DNA from: Kiritimatiellia bacterium
GTDB lineage: Bacteria > Verrucomicrobiota > Kiritimatiellia > RFP12 > UBA1067
Assembly (NCBI GenBank): GCA_017411125.1
Contig: JAFPNP010000096.1
Coordinates: 1-21,693, forward strand
DNA length: 21,693 bases
Reading direction: 5' to 3'
Shown here: positions 1-6,417 of the stretch, in pieces
Numbering within the stretch: position 1 is the stretch's first letter
Layout of the letters: each line of letters begins with the position of its first letter
Translations under genes and position numbers: made by a program
Notes under the pieces: model-generated
What the model was told of the DNA's origin: nothing
Databases searched by the model: none
Seen by the model: only the letters and a program-made list of their open reading frames with translations

Positions 1-646
1 CCCGCCTGCAGGACGATTCATTCAGCTCCCTCGCAACCTGTAGCGACGAGCCGGTGGCGGCGTAGCGGCGGAACATCATGCGCACGGCCTCCGCCGCGTC
101 AGGATCGACCTTGAGCTGCTTGTCGGCGAGTACGTAGCCGTAGGGCGTGGGGCCGCCCGTCCACATCCCCCGCTTCTTCGAGGCGTATATCTTGTCGCGG
201 ATGCGGTCGGCTGTCATCTCCCTCTCGAACTGGGCGAAGGACATGAGGATGTTGAGCATCATCCGCCCGGCGGCGTTTGAGGTGTCTATCTGCTGAGTGA
301 CCGAGACGAATGACACCCCGTGGCGTTCAAAGAGCTTCGAGAGGTCGGTGAAGTCGCAGAGGGAGCGCGAGAGTCGGTCGATCTTGTACACGACCACGAT
401 GTCGATCTGCCCGGCCTCGATGTCCTTGAGCAGCTCCGTGAGGGCGGGGCGGTTCATAGTACCGCCGGAGTAGCCGCCGTCATCGTACTTCTTGTCGACG
501 AGCCTCCAGCCCATTCCAACCTGGCTCTTGACGTATGCGGAGCAGGCGTCGTACTGCGCGTCGAGCGAGTTGAACGCCGAGTCCAGCCCTTCGTCGGTCG
601 ATTTGCGCGTGTAGACCGCGCACCATTTCGTCTTCATGTTCTGCAT
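1..646 (-). CDS. Large serine recombinase/resolvase, 3' end cut by window edge
   Basis: The frame is open from ATG 646 to the window edge (215 codons). The N-terminal resolvase domain is clear: YTRKST near residues 12-17 holds the nucleophilic serine, followed by FNSLDAQ, YDDGGYSGG, the KIDRLSRS segment and FAQFERE, with SerR-helix-like residues after it. PTPYGY near residue 170 begins the second (recombinase) domain, so this is the large serine integrase type rather than a small resolvase; the DNA-binding C-terminus lies outside the window. GGAG sits 8 nt before the ATG, inside the end of the upstream DUF2924 gene, whose TAG abuts this ATG, so the two are probably translationally coupled. 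The family performs site-specific strand exchange through a 5' phosphoserine link. Whether this copy moves an element cannot be seen here. Confidence 0.93.
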   Translation of the reverse strand, partial: MQNMKTKWCAVYTRKSTDEGLDSAFNSLDAQYDACSAYVKSQVGMGWRLVDKKYDDGGYSGGTMNRPALTELLKDIEAGQIDIVVVYKIDRLSRSLCDFTDLSKLFERHGVSFVSVTQQIDTSNAAGRMMLNILMSFAQFEREMTADRIRDKIYASKKRGMWTGGPTPYGYVLADKQLKVDPDAAEAVRMMFRRYAATGSSLQVARELNESSCRR

Positions 647-1069
647 CTACTTCACTCCGAAAAAGAGGCGTCCGTTCCAGTGCGTCCCCGTGATGGCCTT
701 GGCGACGGCGGAGAGCGACGAGTAAATTTCACCGTCATATTCGTACCGCCCGTCGTCCCGGACAACTGCCTCGTACCTCTCGCCTTTCCAGAACCGGACG
801 AGCCGTGCGCCCGATCCGACCTTGCGTCCGTCCGGAAACATCCGCTTGTCGTCAGCGGCCTCGTCAAGCCACGCTGTCGCCTCCTCTGAGAGGGACAGGC
901 CGTAGTGCCGTTCCTGCAGCCGATAGGCCACGGTCGCGCGCAGAACGCCGCTCAGGGCGCAGTTGGGGAGATCGGCAACGAGCGGCGCGTACCGTCGCCG
1001 GAGCGCACGAGCGTCGAGGGAATCGAGCGCGTCGATTTCGTCTTTCAGGCTTTCTGGCAGTTCATCCAT
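647..1069 (-). CDS. DUF2924 family protein, partner of serine recombinase
   Basis: A 140-residue protein. Its C-terminal half carries the DUF2924 pattern: GARLVRFWKGERYEAVV, then DDGRYEYDGEIYSSLS, then AKAITGTHWNGRLFFG. Function of the family is not established; it is commonly encoded just before large serine recombinases, as here, where its TAG stop is immediately followed by the recombinase ATG. I choose ATG 1069 because AAGGA lies 11 nt upstream and the protein then opens with a helix-rich MDELPESLKDEIDAL. A longer version from TTG 1138 adds 23 residues (with three Cys/His) but has no visible ribosome site. The mid-region (LRRRYAPLVADLP) resembles a small helical DNA-binding or dimerisation region, but that is inference. 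Confidence 0.85.
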   Translation of the reverse strand: MDELPESLKDEIDALDSLDARALRRRYAPLVADLPNCALSGVLRATVAYRLQERHYGLSLSEEATAWLDEAADDKRMFPDGRKVGSGARLVRFWKGERYEAVVRDDGRYEYDGEIYSSLSAVAKAITGTHWNGRLFFGVK

Positions 1070-1119
1070 CTTCCGATAGTTCCTTTTACAGTGTGCGGGA
1101 CATATATAGCCATAGTATT

Positions 1120-1218
1120 TCAGATATATCCAGTCCAAAGATTAGGATTTATTCGCGCCATCACGCCCTTGAGAAGCAGGGCGAGGGCGGCTATCGTCTG
1201 TGCGGTCGAATTTGTCAT
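1120..1218 (-). CDS. Possible 32-residue small protein or leader peptide upstream of DUF2924
   Basis: The ORF runs from ATG 1218 to TGA 1120 and encodes a peptide starting MTNSTAQTIAALALLLKG. A perfect AAGGAG at 1226-1231 stands 7 nt before the ATG, the best ribosome site in this area, which is the main reason to list it. The central AALALLLKGVMA is hydrophobic. It ends 50 nt before the DUF2924 start, in the same direction. I recognise no family. It could be a leader peptide, a short accessory protein of the recombinase module, or chance. Confidence 0.35.
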   Translation of the reverse strand: MTNSTAQTIAALALLLKGVMARINPNLWTGYI

Positions 1219-1294
1219 GTGCAGGCTCCTTGTGTTCCTGCATATACTTATTGCCGCGCAGGTTGTAGTGGTAGGCGGTTTTTACGCTTTTCAT
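1142..1294 (-). CDS. Possible 50-residue ORF overlapping the small leader ORF
   Basis: An ATG at 1294 opens a 50-codon frame ending TAA 1142, in a different frame from the 32-residue ORF it overlaps. The product is basic and polar (starts MKSVKTAYHYNLRGNKYM) with no recognised domain. Only a weak AAGG lies upstream. At most one of the two small ORFs may be real unless they are translationally coupled; the shorter one has the better ribosome site. Confidence 0.2.
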   Translation of the reverse strand: MKSVKTAYHYNLRGNKYMQEHKEPAHDKFDRTDDSRPRPASQGRDGANKS

Positions 1295-1330
1295 GTGTGT
1301 TGCCTTGCACACGGCTCTCTACGATAAAGT

Positions 1331-1420
1331 CCTACAACATACGTTTTCCGGGGCGTCGGATTTCACGAAACCCCTGTAAAACAATGGCAAAGCGTATCTT
1401 GTAGGTGCTACAACATACGC
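1331..1420. repeat. 13-bp inverted repeat plus a third direct copy upstream of recombinase module
   Basis: GCGTATCTTGTAG (1392-1404) and CTACAACATACGC (1408-1420) form an inverted repeat matching at 12 of 13 pairs around a 3-nt centre. A further copy, CTACAACATACG, lies at 1332-1343, identical over 12 bases to the right arm. The group stands about 40-125 bp upstream of the small ORFs that precede DUF2924 and the recombinase. Such spacing suits an operator for a dimeric regulator, or recombinase/excisionase binding sites. No gene for a matching regulator is in the window. Confidence 0.6.
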
Positions 1421-1451
1421 AGAGAGGATTTCGGGTGGGGCAGAGAATCGA

Positions 1452-1494
1452 GGAGAGATTTTGTATCTCTCCCGCCGAAGATGGATACGGCGGG
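1452..1494. other. Two adjoining hairpins beyond the tRNA terminator
   Basis: GGAGAGAT (1452-1459) pairs with ATCTCTCC (1465-1472) over a 5-nt loop, and CCCGCCG (1471-1477) pairs with CGGCGGG (1488-1494) over a 10-nt loop. The two stems share two bases, so they may be alternatives. Neither is followed by a T run. The 10-mer AGGAGAGATT recurs at 1562-1571, on the other side of the terminator hairpin. No function is assigned. Confidence 0.35.
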
Positions 1495-1511
1495 AAACCC
1501 CTGATAAGCGA

Positions 1512-1536
1512 AAAACCCCAAATTACTTGGGGTTTT
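1512..1536 (-). terminator. Bidirectional intrinsic terminator after tRNA-Pro
   Basis: AAAACCCCAA (1512-1521) and TTGGGGTTTT (1527-1536) form a 10-bp perfect stem over a 5-nt loop, with A/T-rich outer flanks on both sides. It lies 55 nt past the 3' end of tRNA-Pro and should end the transcript carrying coaD, yceD, rpmF, plsX and the tRNA. Its symmetry would also stop transcription coming from the other side. Confidence 0.85.
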
Positions 1537-1591
1537 CTGGGGTTCGTATTACACGGTAATAAGGAGAGATTCTCTTAGTACCGTTTGAAGA

Positions 1592-1668
<77 letters not shown>

Positions 1669-1679
1669 AACGTAAAAGA

Positions 1680-2723
1680 TCAAAACGACTTGCGCGAGGT
1701 CTCGTATTCCTCGATGTGCGAAGCTATCAACCCCGACACGTCGTTGCGCGCCGCATTCACTCCGGCTTTCACCGCATAATATATCGCCTTGTGCGACGAA
1801 CTGCCGTGCGTAATGATGACGGCTCCAGGAACGCCCAGAAGCGGCGCCCCGCCGTAGATGTCGGGATCCAGCTGCGCCTTGAGGCTTTTGAACGCTCCCT
1901 TGAGAAGCAACGCTCCGAGCACCCGGAACATCCCTCTGAAGCACTCGCGTTTCAAGAAATAACTCACTGCGTGCGCCAGCGACTCGCTCGTCTTCAAGAC
2001 CACGTTTCCGACAAAGCCGTCGCACACCACCACGTCCGTCTGTCCTTGGAAGATGTCATGCCCCTCCACGTTGCCGCGGAAGTCGATGCCCTTCACCTCC
2101 TTTAGCAGACGGAACGTCTCCTTGGTCATCTCGTTGCCCTTGCAGTCCTCCGTGCCGATGGAAAGAAGTCCTACGAGCGGCTTCGTGCGCTTCAACACGG
2201 CTTGCGAATAGACGCTGCCCATGATCGCGAACTGCACAAGCCAGTCGGCATGGCAGTCCATGTTTGCACCAGCGTCAAGCAGCAGAAGCGGGCGACGGGG
2301 GATGCGCGTGGGCAAAACCGTCGCAATCGCCGGGCGTTGCACGCCCTTGATCCGGCCAAGGTTGAGAATTGCGCTCGTCGCAACCGCGCCGGAGTTCCCG
2401 GCTGACACGAATGCGTCTGCCCGCCCCTCCTTCACAAGCCGCATTGCGACGTTTATCGAACAGTCCTTTTTCTTGCGGACGGCGGTCACCGGACTTTCGT
2501 CCATCTCCGCGACATCAGGCGCATGTACGACTTCAAGCGAACCATTTTTCGTCGCAGCGGCAACGTCCTTCGGGTACTTCGCCAGCTCGACGTCTATTTG
2601 CTCCTTGACGCCGACAAGAAGGACTTTTACGTCCTCCAAGCCTGCGGCAGCTTCAACACCGCCCCGGACGATTGCACCCGGAGCGTTGTCGCCGCCCATT
2701 GCATCAAGTGCAATGCGAGTCAT
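1680..2723 (-). CDS. plsX: Phosphate acyltransferase PlsX
   Basis: The 347-residue product, of usual family length, opens with the hallmark IALDAMGGDNAPG and carries SAGNSGA, RPAIATVLPT, LLLDAGAN, GNVEGHDIF and CDGFVGNVVLK, all typical of PlsX. The enzyme converts acyl-ACP and phosphate into acyl-phosphate at the inner face of the membrane, the acyl donor for PlsY in phospholipid synthesis. AAGGA stands 5 nt before ATG 2723 and overlaps the rpmF stop. It lies last among the protein genes of coaD-yceD-rpmF-plsX. The usual plsX followers fabH/fabD are absent; tRNA-Pro follows instead. Confidence 0.97.
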   Translation of the reverse strand: MTRIALDAMGGDNAPGAIVRGGVEAAAGLEDVKVLLVGVKEQIDVELAKYPKDVAAATKNGSLEVVHAPDVAEMDESPVTAVRKKKDCSINVAMRLVKEGRADAFVSAGNSGAVATSAILNLGRIKGVQRPAIATVLPTRIPRRPLLLLDAGANMDCHADWLVQFAIMGSVYSQAVLKRTKPLVGLLSIGTEDCKGNEMTKETFRLLKEVKGIDFRGNVEGHDIFQGQTDVVVCDGFVGNVVLKTSESLAHAVSYFLKRECFRGMFRVLGALLLKGAFKSLKAQLDPDIYGGAPLLGVPGAVIITHGSSSHKAIYYAVKAGVNAARNDVSGLIASHIEEYETSRKSF

Positions 2724-2730
2724 ACTTTCC

Positions 2731-2916
2731 TTAGTTTGCAGTTACGCTCAAAACCTTGCGGCCCTTGTACATGCCGCAATTAGGGCATACGTGGTGCGTC
2801 TGTTTCAATCCGCCACATTCCGGACACGTCTGCACGGAGGCGAGAACCGCCTTCTCCAACTGGCCTACGCGCTGGCGCTTGCGCATTTTGGACTTCTTAT
2901 GCTTAGGTGATGCCAT
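2731..2916 (-). CDS. rpmF: Ribosomal protein bL32
   Basis: A 61-residue basic protein beginning MASPKHKKSKMRKRQR, with a zinc ribbon of two CPxCG knuckles (CPECG near 34-38 and CPNCG near 46-50). It is a small component of the large ribosomal subunit. The zinc-binding C+ form is kept, so no zinc-free paralogue need be assumed. It sits between yceD and plsX, a very common bacterial order, and ends 7 nt before the plsX start. Confidence 0.97.
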   Translation of the reverse strand: MASPKHKKSKMRKRQRVGQLEKAVLASVQTCPECGGLKQTHHVCPNCGMYKGRKVLSVTAN

Positions 2917-2940
2917 TTGTGCTCTCTCTTTCTTTGTTCT

Positions 2941-3423
2941 TCAATCTTTTTTTCCCGGAAGAAGCGCGTCAAGCGCACCCCAACGGTCGTCGCGGTCGTT
3001 ACGTCTGCACGTGCAGGATCCCTTATTGAGATTTTTCCCGCACGACGGACACACCCCGCGGCAGTCCGCCCGACACACCGGGTATGTCGGAAGAGACAAT
3101 ATTATACTTTGTCTCACCTCATCAGTCAAATCCACAATTTCAGTTTTTTCATCCGTCGCTACGCTCGCCAAAAAGTCCGGGACTTCCGCCGTGAAGTCAA
3201 AATCCGTCCCGCAGCGCGAGCATACGGCGTCAAAATCCTGTTCCAGCCTGCCGCGCACTATGAGTTCACGCCCCGCCAGCTGCGCGAACAGCGAATAGCG
3301 GATGCCGGCAAAAGGACGCAGGTAGTCGTCGTGCAGGTCGAGTACGGCATCGTCCAAGACGCCTTCAATCTCCTCGCCGTCCCGGTCGAGACGGGCGACA
3401 TCTATGGCAAGGTTCTCCTCCAC
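2941..3423 (-). CDS. yceD: YceD/DUF177 family metal-binding protein
   Basis: About 160 residues. I take GTG 3423 as start because GGAG lies 6 nt upstream within the end of coaD and the protein then begins ENLAIDVARLDRDGEEIEG, matching the usual YceD N-terminus. A longer frame from 3498 would lie wholly inside coaD. CSRCG near residue 65 and CPSCGKNLNKGSCTC near the C-terminus are the conserved cysteine pairs. YceD proteins almost always precede rpmF; in some species and in plants they are linked to 23S rRNA and bL32 accumulation. The start lies 2 nt upstream of the coaD TGA, so translation is probably coupled. Confidence 0.88.
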   Translation of the reverse strand: MEENLAIDVARLDRDGEEIEGVLDDAVLDLHDDYLRPFAGIRYSLFAQLAGRELIVRGRLEQDFDAVCSRCGTDFDFTAEVPDFLASVATDEKTEIVDLTDEVRQSIILSLPTYPVCRADCRGVCPSCGKNLNKGSCTCRRNDRDDRWGALDALLPGKKD

Positions 3424-3424
3424 G

Positions 3425-3913
3425 TCACACTCCGGACTCCAGCCGGCGCTGCACGGCCGGAGTGACGAACGGCGACGTGTCGCCGCCGTAGCGTGCAATC
3501 TCGCGCACGGTGGACGCCGTCACATACGCCAGGTTCTCGCTTGGCATCATGAACAGCGTTTCGATTTCCGGTGCCATGCGTCGGTTTGTGAGCGCCATCT
3601 GAAATTCGTATTCGAAATCAGAATAGACGCGCACTCCGCGAATGACGACACGCACTCCATGCCTGCGGCAAAAATCGACAAGCAGCGTATCCAAGACCTC
3701 AACCTCGACGTTCGCGAGCCCGGCCTTTGCGACGTCCTCGCGGATCATGTCGATGCGGTGCCGCGCGTCGAAAAGCGCGCCGGTTTTCGCGCTCGTCGCG
3801 GCGACGGCCACGAGAAGCCGGTCGTAGAGACCCGCCGCGCGCGTAATCAAGTCAAAATGACCGCGCGTCATCGGGTCGAACGTGCCCGGATAAACTGCTG
3901 CTGTGTGTGCCAT
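3425..3913 (-). CDS. coaD: Phosphopantetheine adenylyltransferase
   Basis: A 162-residue enzyme, the normal CoaD length. It begins MAHTAAVYPGTFDPMTRGH, the nucleotidyltransferase signature holding the T/HxGH-type motif (TRGH). RGVR near residue 88, YEFQMALTNR near 97-106 and the later TASTVREIARYGGD also match. It transfers AMP from ATP to 4'-phosphopantetheine, the penultimate step of coenzyme A synthesis. ATG 3913 is chosen because homologues start here; an upstream in-frame start at 3988 would overlap the preceding gene. An extended -10 promoter lies 8 nt before this ATG, so the mRNA may be leaderless. Confidence 0.95.
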   Translation of the reverse strand: MAHTAAVYPGTFDPMTRGHFDLITRAAGLYDRLLVAVAATSAKTGALFDARHRIDMIREDVAKAGLANVEVEVLDTLLVDFCRRHGVRVVIRGVRVYSDFEYEFQMALTNRRMAPEIETLFMMPSENLAYVTASTVREIARYGGDTSPFVTPAVQRRLESGV

Positions 3914-3920
3914 GGCGCAT

Positions 3921-3929
3921 AGTATAACA
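3921..3929 (-). promoter_or_regulatory. Extended -10 promoter for coaD operon
   Basis: On the minus strand TGT-TATACT (3929 to 3921) matches the extended -10 form TGnTATAAT at all but one base. No convincing -35 lies 16-18 nt upstream, as is usual for extended -10 promoters. Expected start of transcription is at about 3914, next to the coaD ATG at 3913. It lies in the 55-nt gap after the epimerase gene. Confidence 0.55.
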
Positions 3930-3968
3930 TATTTTGCCGAAGCGGAATGCGTTCTTTGCGCATCGCGG

Positions 3969-5159
3969 TTATTGTGCAGCTCCCGCAAGCATCGTGCATT
4001 TGACGAGCATGCGCGGAATATGGAAAGGTCCTTTGAAGATGTTGCCCTTCGCCGGCTGCGCCACCGTGCCGTCGCGGTGCAGGTAGCCGAACCATTCTGG
4101 GTGTTCGCTATCGCGCAGGTGACTCCACATCCAGTCCGACGCCAGCCGGAACCTGTCGAAGTGGCGTTGCTCGCCCGTCAGTATCCACGCCTCCAGCATG
4201 GCGATCGTCGCCTCGCACTGCGGCCACCAGAACTTCATGTCCTGCTCGTAGCATTGCGGCGGGAAACCGCGGCAGTCGCGGAATGAAATGATTCCGCCGC
4301 CGCCGCACTCCGCGTCCCAGCCCCAGTCCCACGACCAGTCGAGTATCTCGACGGCGCGGCGCAGCAGTTCCCCGTCGCCGCGCGCTTTCGCCACGTCCAT
4401 CAGAAACCAGGAAGTCTCGATCGCGTGGCCGGGATTTATCGTCCTGCCCGCGATAGTGTCGATGAACTCTCCGTTCGGGCCGACGGTTTCCAGCACGCAC
4501 TTGAACTCCGGGCGCACGAAATACCGCATCAGCCTGTCTATGGATTCGTCGATCTGCGCGTCGAGCGCCGGATCGGAACAGACCTGTTTCAGGACGAGCG
4601 CCACGTTGATGAGAATCATCGTGAGCGAATGTCCCTGCGCGGCCATCGCAGGTTCGTACTTCGGCGGCGTCATCGCGGGATTGCTGGCGAACGACCGTAT
4701 GCGCCGGAAAAGGGCGAGTGCGCGCTCCGCGCACGAACCGTCGCCGGAGGCGAGCGCGTACTCGGCCAGCGCAATCGCCGCGAAACACTCCGAGAACACG
4801 TAGCGCCGCATCCGCAGCGGCGTTCCGTCCGCCGCCACCTCGAAATACATCCTTCCGCGCGAATCGAAGCAGTACTTCTCGAAGAAGTCGATGCAGCTCT
4901 TTGCCGCCGCAAGCCACTCCCGGTTCTTCTCTACGTGGTTGAACGCATATGACAGCGCGTACGGGAACCTTCCCTGGAACCAAACGCTCTTCGTGGAATC
5001 CATCAGCGTCCCGTCGCGGTCGAGGCAAGTATACACGCCTCCGTGCTCGCGGTCGAGCCCGTGCTCCATCCAGAACGGCATTATCGAATCCAAAAGCTCC
5101 GTCCGGCATTTCTCGCCGAACGCGGCCACAAAGGCCTGCATTTCAGTATTAGACAGCAT
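3969..5159 (-). CDS. N-acylglucosamine 2-epimerase (AGE) family sugar epimerase
   Basis: A 396-residue protein, typical for the AGE/cellobiose-epimerase (alpha/alpha)6-barrel family. The signature segments are WFQGRFPYALSYAF near 60-73, GHSLTMILINVALVL near 176-190, INPGHAIETSWFLM near 241-254 with His245, FWWPQCEA, and KGNIFKGPFHIPR near the end with His380. The last two histidines correspond to the general acid/base pair known in AGE enzymes. The reaction is inversion at C2 of a free sugar or N-acyl sugar; the substrate (GlcNAc/ManNAc, mannose/glucose or a disaccharide) cannot be read from sequence. ATG 5159 has AGGAAAGG about 9 nt upstream and overlaps the transporter stop by 11 nt. It is the last gene of the hydrolase-porter-epimerase operon. 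Confidence 0.88.
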   Translation of the reverse strand: MLSNTEMQAFVAAFGEKCRTELLDSIMPFWMEHGLDREHGGVYTCLDRDGTLMDSTKSVWFQGRFPYALSYAFNHVEKNREWLAAAKSCIDFFEKYCFDSRGRMYFEVAADGTPLRMRRYVFSECFAAIALAEYALASGDGSCAERALALFRRIRSFASNPAMTPPKYEPAMAAQGHSLTMILINVALVLKQVCSDPALDAQIDESIDRLMRYFVRPEFKCVLETVGPNGEFIDTIAGRTINPGHAIETSWFLMDVAKARGDGELLRRAVEILDWSWDWGWDAECGGGGIISFRDCRGFPPQCYEQDMKFWWPQCEATIAMLEAWILTGEQRHFDRFRLASDWMWSHLRDSEHPEWFGYLHRDGTVAQPAKGNIFKGPFHIPRMLVKCTMLAGAAQ

Positions 5160-6381
5160 CAATTGCCTTTCCTTTCGTTTCCGGCATGAAAAACACCGCC
5201 CAGACCGCCTCAAGCAGCATCATGGCGGCGAAAAACGCAAACGCCCCGGTGCCGGTGCGCGCGACCGCGACGGGGAACAGCCACGAGACGAGCATGCACA
5301 TCACCCAATGGACGGTCCCGCCGAAACTCTGCCCCTTCGCCCGGACGTCCGGCGGGAAGATTTCGGAAATGAACACCCATATTACCGCGCTTGCCGAGAA
5401 TGCGACGGCGGCTATAAACCCGTATATGCCGAGCATCGCGAGCCATGGCGTGCAGGCCGTCCCCAGCGAAATCTGCCACGCCACGAGCCCGTGCATTGCG
5501 GCCATCGCCGCGCATCCCGAAACTAGCAGCGGCTTGCGTCCGAAACGGTCGATGAGAAAGAACGCCGCGACGGTGAACACGAGGTTCACCACGCCCACGC
5601 CTATCGTCCCGGCCAGCGACACAAGTTCGCTTCCGTCGCCGAAGATCATCTTGAAGATTCGCGGCGCGTAGTAGTTGACGGCGTTGATGCCCGACAACTG
5701 GCTGAAGAACGCCACCGTGAAGCAGAGAAGAATCGGCCTGAGATTCCTGCGTGCGAAAAGCGGTGCACCGGCCGTCACCCGCGCCTGGTACGGGCTTTCC
5801 GGCACGTGCGCGAGCGCCGCCAGATACAGCGCGGCCGGAACGCACTCCGCGCCCAGCATGGCCCGCCAAACGACCGACGGCGAGAACGGCAGCCATTTCG
5901 CGACGCAGTAGTTCGAGACGTACGACACGACAATGCCGAGCACGATGCAGAACTGATTGACCAGCACGAGCCGTCCGCGCCTTTCGGGCGGCGCGATCTC
6001 CGCGATGTACATCGGCACCGCCACCGACACGCCGCCGATCGCGACGCCGCCGATGAAGCGCATGATTCCAAGGAAAGCAGGCCCTGCTGCGCCTCCCGGC
6101 GTCAATGCGCATCCCGCCGCCGACACGAAGAACAGAACGCCCGTCCAGACGAGCGTCGGCTTGCGCCCCATCCGGTCGCACATACGCCCGGCGGCCGGCG
6201 CCCCGAACACCGTCCCCAGCAGCGCCCCGGCCACCACGAGCCCGTGCCAGAAAGGCGACAGCGAAAACTCCGCCTGTATCGCCTCCTCGCATCCAGAAAT
6301 CACGCCGGTGTCGAAACCAAACAGAAGTCCGCCCAGCGACACCGCGCAGACAACGCCCGCAAGCGAAAACACGCTTTTCAT
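5149..6381 (-). CDS. MFS sugar porter family transporter
   Basis: About 410 residues, with ATG 6381 chosen because GGAGG lies 8 nt upstream. The sugar porter signatures are all present: LLFGFDTGVISG in helix 1, RMCDRMGRKP, GGVSVAVPMYIAEIAPPERRGRL, VPESPY closing the N-half, QLSGINAVNYYAPRIF in helix 7, DRFGRKPLL, FISEIFPPDVRAKG and a C-terminal PETKG. Twelve hydrophobic helices fit. The central cytoplasmic loop between halves is shorter than in XylE/GLUT-type proteins. It should import a monosaccharide or small sugar by proton symport across the inner membrane. It lies between the secreted hydrolase (36 nt upstream) and the epimerase (overlapping), so it probably imports the hydrolase product. 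Confidence 0.92.
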   Translation of the reverse strand: MKSVFSLAGVVCAVSLGGLLFGFDTGVISGCEEAIQAEFSLSPFWHGLVVAGALLGTVFGAPAAGRMCDRMGRKPTLVWTGVLFFVSAAGCALTPGGAAGPAFLGIMRFIGGVAIGGVSVAVPMYIAEIAPPERRGRLVLVNQFCIVLGIVVSYVSNYCVAKWLPFSPSVVWRAMLGAECVPAALYLAALAHVPESPYQARVTAGAPLFARRNLRPILLCFTVAFFSQLSGINAVNYYAPRIFKMIFGDGSELVSLAGTIGVGVVNLVFTVAAFFLIDRFGRKPLLVSGCAAMAAMHGLVAWQISLGTACTPWLAMLGIYGFIAAVAFSASAVIWVFISEIFPPDVRAKGQSFGGTVHWVMCMLVSWLFPVAVARTGTGAFAFFAAMMLLEAVWAVFFMPETKGKAIDAV

Positions 6382-6417
6382 CGGCAAATCCTCCCGCCGT
6401 CCGCCGTCAGGCGGCAA

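Noticed and set aside
3424..3498. A longer YceD N-terminus starting at 3498.
   Set aside because: The extra 25 residues lie wholly within coaD and are Arg/Ser-rich; GTG 3423 has a good ribosome site and gives the normal family N-terminus.
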